Below, in pieces: positions 1-8,177 of a DNA stretch of 64,000 bases. Source of the DNA: Saprospiraceae bacterium (lineage in GTDB: Bacteria > Bacteroidota > Bacteroidia > Chitinophagales > Saprospiraceae); contig JADJNW010000001.1 of the NCBI GenBank assembly GCA_016714085.1, positions 496,001 through 560,000 of the forward strand. The letters are read 5' to 3'. Numbering within the stretch: position 1 is the first letter of the stretch; each line of letters opens with the position of its first letter. The translations under genes and the position numbers were made by a program. The notes beneath the pieces are model-generated. The model saw only the letters and a program-made list of their open reading frames with translations. It made no database searches and had not been told where the DNA came from.

Positions 1-296
1 AAAATAATAGCTATTCCCAAATATTGATTAGGGTTGCTTTCTGATTGGCGCCTTTCTTCTAACCTAAGAAGTATACACAATATAATTAAGCTGACTATAA
101 TAATAATAATAATCAAGACTAAGGGAGTTATAAACTTTTTCGGAACTATTTCATGAGGCTTCTTTGAGCGAATTTCATGCAATCTTTTAGATAAAATCTT
201 TTGAAATTTCTGAAGACGTCTTTCTCCGAATAATTCAGGTACTACTAAGAAGAAAGAGAGTGTCTCTAATAGAATTGCGATTTGATTCCAGTTCAT
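1..296 (-). CDS. Hypothetical membrane protein (partial, runs off the left edge)
   Basis: The minus strand is open from an ATG at 294-296 to the window edge (98 codons, no stop). The peptide begins MNWNQIAILLETLSFFLV, a hydrophobic segment, continues with a basic stretch (GERRLQKFQKILSKRL), and has a second strongly hydrophobic segment (PLVLIIIIIVSLIILCILL) near residues 63-81. This suggests a two-or-more-helix inner-membrane protein with a basic cytoplasmic loop. I do not recognise a family. It starts 23 bases after the mutase stop and runs in the same direction, so it may be co-transcribed with the mutase. Confidence 0.5.
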   Translation of the reverse strand, partial: MNWNQIAILLETLSFFLVVPELFGERRLQKFQKILSKRLHEIRSKKPHEIVPKKFITPLVLIIIIIIVSLIILCILLRLEERRQSESNPNQYLGIAII

Positions 297-318
297 AATA
301 TTATGTTATCTTGCCAAC

Positions 319-2484
319 TCACACCTCCACCCCTTCAATCAACACCTCCAATATCTGCTTCGCGGCTTTCGCAATCTTCGTACCCGGACCAAAACCCCCG
401 CCACACCATGTTCATACAAGAAATCATAATCTTGAGCGGGAATGGCACCTCCGACGATGACAAGAATATCCTCCCGACCGAGTTTCTTGAGTTCTTCAAT
501 AGTCTGCGGCACGAGGGTTTTATGACCCGCGGCGAGCGAGGAGATTCCAAGAATATGCACGTCGTTTTCCGCAGCCTGGCGGGCAGCTTCGGCGGGCGTC
601 TGGAAAAGTACCGACATCTACATCAAAGCCAAGATCAGCAAAGCTGGTGGCGATGACCTTCGCGCCGCGGTCGTGCCCATCTTGGCCGAGTTTGGCGACC
701 ATAATGCGCGGCCGGCGACCATCTAATTCAGCAAATTTGTCCGCTAGTTCTTGCGCCGCTTTGAAGTCGGCATCCACTTTGGATTCAGAGGCGTACACCC
801 CAGCAATAATGCGGGTGGTAGCCGTAAATCGACCAAAAGCGCGTTCCATCGCGGAAGAGATTTCACCTAAGGTGGCACGAACCCTGGCAGCCTGCACGGC
901 AAGGTCGAGGAGATTAGCCCCCCCGCCCCCCAAGGGGGAGTTTGCAGCTTGATAAAGATTTTCCAGTGCCAGCTGCACGGCGGTTTCATCGCGTTTGGCT
1001 TTCACGTCTTTAAGGCGCTTGATTTGAGATTCGCGCACGGCGGCGTTGTCCACATCCCGGATTTCAATATTGGATTCTTCTTCAAGCTGAAAAACGTTGA
1101 CGCCCACGATTTGATCTTTGCCACTATCGATTCTCGCCTGCTTGCGCGCAGCCGCTTCTTCGATGCGCATTTTGGGCAAGCCCTCTTCGATGGCTTTTGC
1201 CATGCCGCCGAGTTCTTCCACTTCCTGAATTAATGCCCAAGCGCGTTTAACGAGTTGATCGGTCAAATATTCCACATAATACGAGCCGCCCCAAGGGTCA
1301 ACCACTTTGGTAATATCGGTTTCTTGTTGCAAATAAATCTGCGTATCACGAGCAATTTTGGCAGAAAAATCGGTGGGCAAAGCAATGGCTTCATCCAGTG
1401 AATTGGTATGCAAAGATTGCGTTCCACCCAAAACGGCAGCGAGCGCTTCGATGCAAGTGCGAGCCACATTATTAAAAGGGTCTTGTTCGGTCAAACTCCA
1501 ACCAGAAGTTTGGCAGTGGGTACGCAGCGCCATCGATTTATCATTTTTTGGATGGAATTGCTTTACCAGTTTTGCCCAAAGCATTCGCGCGGCGCGCATT
1601 TTGGCAATTTCCATAAAATGGTTCATACCAATGCCCCAAAAGAAAGAAATGCGCGGCGCAAAATCATCAATATTCAAACCTGCCTTCAAGCCGGCACGCA
1701 AGTATTCCAAACCATCCGCCAGGGTGTAAGCCAACTCAATGTCCGCGGGCGCGCCCGCCTCGTGCATATGGTAGCCGCTAATAGAAATCGAGTTGAACTT
1801 CGGCATATTTTTAGCCGTGTACTCAAAGATGTCAGCGATAATGCGCATACTCGGAAGCGGCGGATAGATATAGGTGTTGCGCACCATGAATTCCTTGAGA
1901 ATGTCGTTTTGAATCGTGCCGCTTAACTGCTCCGGTTTCACGCCTTGCTCTTCCGCAGCAATGATATAAAAAGCCATAATTGGAATCACCGCGCCATTCA
2001 TGGTCATGGAGACCGACATCTGGTCGAGCGGAATCTGGTCAAACAGAATTTTCATATCCTCCACGGTGTCAATCGCTACGCCCGCTTTACCCACATCTCC
2101 TACTACGCGCTCATGGTCAGAATCATACCCCCGGTGGGTCGCCAAATCAAAGGCAACAGACAAACCCTTCTGACCTTGCGCCAAATTTCTGCGATAAAAG
2201 GCATTGCTCTCCTCGGCAGTGGAGAAGCCAGCGTACTGACGGATCGTCCAGGGTTGGGAGGCATACATGGAGCTATACGGCCCGCGCAAGAATGGAGGGA
2301 TGCCCGCAGCAAAGCGCAAATGCATCAAATCCTGGATGTCTTCAGGTGTAAAAACTGGCTTAACTTCAATCTTTTCAGGCGTTTGCCAGAGTTCGTCGTT
2401 AAATGTGGCAGACCTTAAAGGTTCGCCACATTTTCGATTAAAATCTATTTTTGAGAAATCGGGACGTTTCATTGAATTGACCAT
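319..2484 (-). CDS. scpA: Methylmalonyl-CoA mutase, catalytic subunit (two apparent frameshifts near the 3' end)
   Basis: This enzyme interconverts succinyl-CoA and (R)-methylmalonyl-CoA using adenosylcobalamin in propionate/odd-chain metabolism. The frame from 2484 encodes the TIM-barrel substrate domain (e.g. GTIQNDILKEF, RTHCQTSGWSL) and the start of the B12-binding domain with the DGHDRGAK motif near residue 602, whose His is the lower Co ligand. Just after FDVDVG the frame is lost (about 608-612). Restoring two bases (GGT-CCA-CTT-TTC) gives the family sequence VGPLFQTP, and the next frame carries the rest of the B12 domain (GISSLAAGHKTLVPQ, IVGGAIPAQDYDFLYEHGV). A second slip lies at AAAACCCCC (391-399); adding one base gives GVFGPGTKI and a stop at 319-321. 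The repaired length is about 722 residues, normal for this subunit. ATG 2472 (MKRPDF) is an alternative start. The small subunit is not adjacent. A G-rich palindrome is inserted near residue 518. Confidence 0.9.
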
Positions 2485-2826
2485 TTATGAGTGATCGTTT
2501 ACCACTACGCATAATTCGACAGCTAAAATTGCCAAAAAATCAGCAGATAGGCAAATGAGAATTATCATTTGATCATTTGTCATTTATTAATTTGTACTGC
2601 ATCCTTAAAGTAGTTATGCAATTTGTTTTCGTTAGCGCTAACGGGCAAAATGTTGCGGGCTAATTTTTAGAATCAGGAGGGCTGCGATTGAAAATTAGCC
2701 TCCCACCGGCAAAAGCGTGGAAGCTACAAATGAATTGTAAAAGGCAAGTTTTTTCTTTATAAATTGGCAAAAGTTCTATCTTTCATTCCGAACTATTTTT
2801 TTGACAAAAATCAAACATAATTTCGC
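2485..2826. other. Divergent intergenic region with palindromes
   Basis: This 342-base spacer lies between the divergent mutase and serine-hydrolase genes. It contains degenerate CATTT-type words at 2550-2590 (TCATTTGATCATTTGTCATT), a perfect 14-base palindrome CGTTAGCGCTAACG at 2630-2643, and an inverted repeat GGCTAATTTT (2658-2667) / AAAATTAGCC (2691-2700). I see no convincing coding sequence and no full TTG-N19-TAnnTTTG promoter. TATCTTTC and TAATTTCG, close upstream of 2827, each match the -7 element with one mismatch. Confidence 0.5.
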
Positions 2827-4634
2827 ATGAAACATCTACTATCCTTATTCGCAATTTGTCTGTTTGCAAGTTTTGCCTTTGCGCAAAAGCCTACCGATAA
2901 ACGCCTCGCAGGCCTGGATACACTCGTGAATCGCCTGCTCAAAGAATGGCACGCTTCTGGCGTGGGCATCGCAGTAGTGGAAAAGAATAAAGTTGTTTAT
3001 GCAGGGGGCTTTGGCTTCGCCGATTATGAAAATAAGCGCCCCGTGACGGGTAATACGCTTTTTGCGATTGGTTCGTGTACGAAAGCCTTTACCAGTGCGC
3101 TGTTGGGCAAATTCCAAGCCGATGGAAAACTGAATTTTGATGAGAATGTAAAGACTTATCTGCCGGAAGTAGAATTTTACAATAATGAACTCACAAATAA
3201 TATTACCGTGCGCGACCTCACTTGCCACCGCACAGGCATTCCGCGGCACGATTATTCCTGGTATTTGAATGGCACTACCCGCGATAGCTTGGTGAAACGT
3301 ATCAAATACATGGAAAACTTTACCGGCCTACGCGAAAAATGGTATTATAATAATTTTATGTTTTTATTACAAGGTGTAATAACAGAAAAATTGAGTGGCA
3401 AGACTTGGGAAAGCAATATTCAAGAGCAATTCTTCGGGCCATTGGGCATGAATACCTCCAATTTTACGCTCTGGGATGGCAAGCAAGCGGACGCTGCCAA
3501 AGGCTATGAGGTTGTGAAAGAGAATGTAATAAAAGGAATGGATTATTATAAAATCGAAGGAATGGGCCCTGCGGGTTCTATTTTTTCTAGTCCTTCCGAA
3601 ATGGCGAATTGGGTCATCACTTGGATCAACGGTGGAAAATTTAATGATAAAGAAATCCTTCCTGCGCAGTATGTGCGCGAGGCAATGTCTTCTCAAATGG
3701 TGATCAATGCTGGGCTTCCAACGCCTGAGAATCCTGATGTTTTCCCTTTGCGAATTACGGCATGGGCTGGTTTTTGGGTTCTTATCGCGGACATTATTTA
3801 GTGCAACACGGTGGAAATATCGATGGCTTCAGCGCCAATACTGCTTTCTACCCAAGCGATAGCATCGGGATTGTGGTGTTGGTGAATCAAAATGGTTCAC
3901 CGCTGCCGGGCATGATCCGCAATTATATCTCCGATAAAATGTTGAAATTACCTCACCGTGATTGGCATAAGCAAGTGAAAGAAGCGGTTGATAAATCAAA
4001 AGAAGCAGCAAAATCAGTAACTTCTTCAGATAGCCTGAATCGGAAGCAAGGCACGCGCCCTTCGCATTTGCTGGCGGAATACGCTGGGCAATATGAACAT
4101 CCTGGTTATGGTGCATTTAATATTTTTGTAAGAAATGATTCGCTTATTATGTCTTTCCGTAATAAAGATGCCGATGCCTGGCTCGAACATTATCATTATG
4201 ATATTTTTCGACCAAAAAGTTTAGATGATGATTCAGATGAGAATAATTCTCCTGTCCGGGTCAGTTTTAATGTAAACTTGAAAGGAGATATTGAATCCGC
4301 TGCTGTTATTGGGATGGAGCCTGCCATTGAAAAACTAATTTTCAAAAAACAAGCCGTAACCATTGCTGTTGCTGCAAATGATCTCGAAAAATACGTGGGC
4401 GAGTACGAATTAGCAGGTGTGATCACCAAGGTTTATATAAAAGAGGATAAATTATATGTTTTTGTGCCCGGACAGCCGGAATATGAGACCATACCGCTTG
4501 GTAATCATGAATTTAAACTCAAAATACCTAATATAGATGGCTTCAGCGTGCGATTTGATGTAAATGCCGATGGTAAAGCAACAGCGGTGAGTTTTGTACA
4601 ACCAAATGGGACGTTTAAGGCGATGAAAAAATAA
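2827..4634 (+). CDS. Beta-lactamase-fold serine hydrolase (class C/esterase type) with C-terminal DUF3471-like region, frameshifted
   Basis: A Sec signal peptide (MKHLLSLFAICLFASFAFAQ) precedes a class C beta-lactamase/D-aminopeptidase-like domain. It has the nucleophile motif S83-C-T-K86, the second motif Y174-N-N, and, after a frameshift, the third motif QHGGNIDGF. The frame breaks at about 3755-3762 (after PLRIT). The other frame resumes with MGWFLGSYRGHYLVQHGG, where relatives usually have YG(M/L)GW. The gap fits loss of one base or of seven bases around an ATGGC repeat. The roughly 200-residue tail is the beta-rich extension that often follows these periplasmic hydrolases. Such proteins act on D-amino-acid peptides or esters; the substrate cannot be predicted. 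A strong hairpin terminator follows the stop. Confidence 0.85.
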
Positions 4635-4652
4635 AATAATAAGATGCAATAT

Positions 4653-4687
4653 GCTATGGCGCATTTCAAAAATGTGCCATAGCTTTT
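4653..4687 (+). terminator. Rho-independent terminator after the serine hydrolase
   Basis: The 14-bp stem GCTATGGCGCATTT / AAATGTGCCATAGC (one G-T wobble) has a 3-base loop and is followed by TTTT. It lies 18 bases after the hydrolase stop and inside the apparent 5' extension of the next frame, which argues for a later start of the peptidase. Confidence 0.85.
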
Positions 4688-4728
4688 CTGTGAATCTTGT
4701 CCAAAATTCAATATGTTTGTACAAAAAG

Positions 4729-5859
4729 GTGCAAAAGCTATTCTTATCTCTGATTTTCATTTCAATTCTTCTGCCTTTGAATGCACAGAAATCACGCCCA
4801 AGAGCGCTTGGTATCAAAATCGGCGTGCTGCCTACGGGCGCAAATAATGCCATCACGGATGTGGCTGGTGTAAAGGTTGGGCAAGTGACACTCGTGCAGG
4901 GCGATAGCGTTCGTACCGGCGTGACGGCCATCCTGCCTTATGATGGCAATATTTTTCAACAGAAAGTGCCGGCCGCCATTTATCTTGGCAATGGCTTTGG
5001 CAAGTTAGCAGGCTATTCGCAAGTGGAAGAATTGGGTAATCTCGAAACGCCGATTATTCTGACCAATACTTTATCTGTGCCTACGGCCGCCGATGCGGTG
5101 ATTGATTATATCCTCAATTTGCCCGGCAATGAAAATGTGCGCTCGGTGAATCCAGTGATTGGCGAGACCAATGATGGCGGTTTGAATGATATTCGAGGTC
5201 GGCACGTGCGAAAAGAACATATTTTGCAAGCAATTGCGAATGCTAAAGACGGTGCAGTCGTGGAAGGCAATATTGGTGCGGGTACTGGCACGCGTTGTTT
5301 TGGGTTTAAAGGTGGCATCGGCACGGCTTCGCGGAAATTACCTAAAAATATTGGAGCTTATACAGTTGGTGTTTTGGTGCAGACCAATTTTGGTGGTATT
5401 TTGCAAATTGACGGCGTGCCGATTGGAGTAGAATTGGGCAAATTTTATTTAAAAGAGCAAATCGAGCAATCCGCTGATGGCTCTTGTATGATGATCGTGG
5501 CAACCGATGCGCCTTTGGATGCGCGCAATCTCAAGCGCCTTGCTAAACGCGCCATGCTGGGTCTCGCCAAAACGGGCGGTATCGCTTCTAATGGCAGCGG
5601 GGATTATGTGGTTGCTTTTTCTACTGCTGAGAGCTTGCGCGTTCCCTACCGTATGGAAAAATCGACTTTGGAACAAGAAATGCTGCACAATGACGCCATT
5701 TCACCTTTGTTTTTGGCGACCATCGAAGCCACCGAAGAAGCGATTATCAATTCGCTTTTTGCTGCGCAAACAACCAAAGCCAATGGCATAAACGCAGAAG
5801 AACTACCCGTTGATAAAGTGCTGGAAATCATGAAGAAATACAATCGTTTACAAAAATAA
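4729..5859 (+). CDS. P1-family (S58, DmpA-type) N-terminal-nucleophile peptidase, exported
   Basis: This belongs to the L-aminopeptidase/D-esterase DmpA family, whose precursors cleave themselves to expose a catalytic N-terminal serine. The core begins with AITDVAGVKVGQVTL. Family blocks follow: GNGFGKLAGYSQVEELG, PVIGETNDGGLND, GNIGAGTGTRCFGFKGGIG. The likely cleavage site is ADG/SCMMIVATDAPL at 5481-5482, leaving a C-terminal chain of about 125 residues, close to the beta chain of DmpA. The frame is open from 4651, but that stretch is the terminator hairpin. GTG at 4729 gives MQKLFLSLIFISILLPLNAQ, an ideal signal peptide, so I place the start there; TTG 4717 is an alternative, and the ATG at 4713 is out of frame. 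The next gene follows almost directly in the same frame. Confidence 0.85.
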   Translation: MQKLFLSLIFISILLPLNAQKSRPRALGIKIGVLPTGANNAITDVAGVKVGQVTLVQGDSVRTGVTAILPYDGNIFQQKVPAAIYLGNGFGKLAGYSQVEELGNLETPIILTNTLSVPTAADAVIDYILNLPGNENVRSVNPVIGETNDGGLNDIRGRHVRKEHILQAIANAKDGAVVEGNIGAGTGTRCFGFKGGIGTASRKLPKNIGAYTVGVLVQTNFGGILQIDGVPIGVELGKFYLKEQIEQSADGSCMMIVATDAPLDARNLKRLAKRAMLGLAKTGGIASNGSGDYVVAFSTAESLRVPYRMEKSTLEQEMLHNDAISPLFLATIEATEEAIINSLFAAQTTKANGINAEELPVDKVLEIMKKYNRLQK

Positions 5860-5865
5860 ATCACT

Positions 5866-6492
5866 CTGAATCCTGACATTGGCATCATCATCCTTGCGGC
5901 TGGCGCCTCTACGCGTATGGGGCAGCCCAAGCAATTACTAACCTGGCAAGGTGAAACCTTGATTCATCGAGCGGTGCAAACGGCTTTAGCGACAAAGTGC
6001 AAATCGGTGATTCTGGTTTTAGGCGCTTACGCGAATGAGATTCATCAAGAAATTAAGAAATTTGGAATTAGTATTACAGAAAATCCCAATTGGCAGGAAG
6101 GTATGAGCACTTCGGTGAAAATGGGCTTGGAAACTTTGCTTTATGCAAATCCCAATATTCAAGGGGCTTTGTTTATGCTTGCAGATCAACCATTGCTTAC
6201 ATCTGCTCATCTTACAAAACTTATAAATGAATTTTTTCAGCAGCAAGCCGCAAGGAGCAAGCCGCAAGAAACAAGCATTATTGCTTCATTCTATAATGAC
6301 AGGCCTAGCGTTCCTGCTCTTTTTGATAGAAAATGGTTCGAGCAATTGATGCAGCTCAAGGGCGACCAGGGCGCACGTGCATTGCTGCAAAAATATTCCG
6401 ATGAAATCTTGGCAATTCCTTTCCCCGAAGGCGCATTTGATTTGGATACGCCAGATGATTATGAACGATTAATCAAAAGTATAAAATACTGA
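5866..6492 (+). CDS. MocA/MobA-like nucleotidyltransferase, no standard start codon
   Basis: GT-A-fold NTP transferase of the MocA (molybdenum cofactor cytidylyltransferase) group. The nucleotide-binding signature IILAAGASTRMGQPKQLL is complete only if translation begins before the first ATG (5917), because GIIILAAGAST is encoded upstream of it. Between the preceding stop (5857-5859) and this motif, in the same frame, there is no ATG, GTG or TTG; CTG 5866, ATT 5878 and ATC 5860 are the only candidates. Downstream are NWQEGMSTSVKMGL, typical of MocA/YgfJ, the metal-binding ADQP and the C-terminal DLDTPDDYERL. No molybdoenzyme gene lies nearby, so cytidylyl transfer to molybdopterin is only a family-level guess. 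It is probably co-expressed with the DmpA-like gene. Confidence 0.75.
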   Translation: MNPDIGIIILAAGASTRMGQPKQLLTWQGETLIHRAVQTALATKCKSVILVLGAYANEIHQEIKKFGISITENPNWQEGMSTSVKMGLETLLYANPNIQGALFMLADQPLLTSAHLTKLINEFFQQQAARSKPQETSIIASFYNDRPSVPALFDRKWFEQLMQLKGDQGARALLQKYSDEILAIPFPEGAFDLDTPDDYERLIKSIKY

Positions 6493-6523
6493 AAATCAAT
6501 TTCTTGATCTCCTGTTCTTCAAG

Positions 6524-8161
6524 TCACCTAATCTCCGCCACCACCTTCCCGCAAGTCAGCATTTGATCGCCGTAATAAGGATTGCGAATTTGTTCTTGCG
6601 CACTTAGCCAATAACCGCCCTTATTATTATTCGCCATCGGGCAAAATTGTACAAACAATGGCACTTCCAACGGGCCAAAGACTTTCATTACATCGGACAT
6701 CATATCGGATAAAGGTGTAAAGTGTTTGCGCATCATTACCAGACTATTCGATTCTGTAATTTCTTTACTCAAATTTTGCAGCATCGGCGACACCGTCCTC
6801 CAATATTCATGGGCTTCACCACTAAAATCTTTCATTGGCACTTTGGAAATCGCTATCGCTAAATCAGAAGCATAACGCTTCGTGGTAGTAGCATCAGAAG
6901 CGACCAAAGCGTCTTTCATCTGTAAATATTTTTCAAGGATTTGTTCCAGAGATTGCTTTTCTTTTTTGCCAATAGCAATAGGCGAAATACGTTTACTTGG
7001 GTCATTTTTTGCACTCATCATGCTCTGTTTTCCAGCAAGTTGTGCTGCCGCATCAATCGAGAAAGCGCCATTAGTCACGATCAAATCGCCGACTTTCAAA
7101 CCTTGTTCTATCACATAACTATCGCCCAATGCCGGCCCAAGCGTCACTTCTCTCAAGAGAAAAGTTGGTTCGGTGGCTGCTGCATCTTGCAGATATACGA
7201 TAGAGCGCTTACCCGTCCATAGCACCGCAGATTTTGGTATTACAATCTGATTTGCTTTTGCACCAAGCGAAGCTTGAATCTCAGCCATAGCAAACATTTC
7301 GGGTTTTAATTTCCCACCCGGATTCGTCATTTCTATACGTACGCTGGCGGTGCGCGTCTGTGCATTTACGATCGGATCAATAAATGAAATCGCGCCACTG
7401 AATGTTTGTCCAGGCAAGGAATTTACAGTAAAATTAAGGCGGTCGCCTTTTTTCAACCATGCTAAATCGCTTTCATAAGCATCAAATAATACCCAAACTT
7501 TGGACAAGTTCGCAATCGTAAATAATGATTCCCCACGCATTAAGTAATCACCGAGGTTCACCATTTTCCCTAGCACAATCCCGCTCACATCTGCCTGAAT
7601 ATCAAAGGTTTCCTGTGGTTTTCCAGCTTGCTCAATCGTATTAATTTGATCGTCGGTCAACTTCCAATATTTCAGTTTTTCACGAGCCGCATTGTACAAG
7701 GCAGGAGTCGTTGTTTTTAATTTTATAGCTTGAAATAATTCTTCTTGCGCTGTAATTAATTCCGGTGAATAAATTTTTGCAATAACTTGCCCTTTTGTCA
7801 CGGATTCACCAGTAAAATTAAGCATCAAGCGCTCGATTCGCCCCGGCAGGTGCGCCGATTGCGTGAAAATCTGACGTTCATCTGCTGCAACTTTACCATT
7901 CAAACTGGCATTTGGATCAATATCCGCGCCCTGATTGGTTTCCAATGGAATCAAATCCATTCCGCAAATCGGGCATTTGCCAGGATTTGGTTGCCGAATT
8001 TGCGGATCCATCGAGCAAGTCCAGACAGTGCCTTCTGCCGTTTGCTCTGATTCATGTTGATGCGACTCGACATTATTTCCTCCAAAAATCCATTTACCCA
8101 ATATTAAGCCAATCGCTAAAGTTATGATACCAACTATAATATATTTGCCTGTGTTTTTCAT
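6524..8161 (-). CDS. RND efflux periplasmic adaptor (CusB-like) with N-terminal heavy-metal-binding domain
   Basis: This is the membrane-fusion protein of a Cus-type tripartite Cu(I)/Ag(I) exporter. An N-terminal signal-anchor (IIVGIITLAIGLILGKWIF) is followed at residues 48-72 by the small metal-binding fold WTCSMDPQIRQ...KCPICGMDLIP, with Cys49, Cys63, Cys66 and Met residues as likely ligands. Next come a barrel-sandwich/lipoyl and alpha-hairpin region (GESVTKGQVIAKIYSPEL, QAIKLKTT) and a beta-barrel domain (WVLFDAYESDLAWLKKGD). The C-terminal part (residues 400-545, FVQFCPMANNNKGGYWLS) resembles DUF3347, often fused to these adaptors as an extra metal site. It is the last gene of the copper operon, 16 bases after the ATPase, and is convergent with the nucleotidyltransferase. 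Confidence 0.9.
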   Translation of the reverse strand: MKNTGKYIIVGIITLAIGLILGKWIFGGNNVESHQHESEQTAEGTVWTCSMDPQIRQPNPGKCPICGMDLIPLETNQGADIDPNASLNGKVAADERQIFTQSAHLPGRIERLMLNFTGESVTKGQVIAKIYSPELITAQEELFQAIKLKTTTPALYNAAREKLKYWKLTDDQINTIEQAGKPQETFDIQADVSGIVLGKMVNLGDYLMRGESLFTIANLSKVWVLFDAYESDLAWLKKGDRLNFTVNSLPGQTFSGAISFIDPIVNAQTRTASVRIEMTNPGGKLKPEMFAMAEIQASLGAKANQIVIPKSAVLWTGKRSIVYLQDAAATEPTFLLREVTLGPALGDSYVIEQGLKVGDLIVTNGAFSIDAAAQLAGKQSMMSAKNDPSKRISPIAIGKKEKQSLEQILEKYLQMKDALVASDATTTKRYASDLAIAISKVPMKDFSGEAHEYWRTVSPMLQNLSKEITESNSLVMMRKHFTPLSDMMSDVMKVFGPLEVPLFVQFCPMANNNKGGYWLSAQEQIRNPYYGDQMLTCGKVVAEIR

Positions 8162-8177
8162 GGCATTTTAATTTTAT

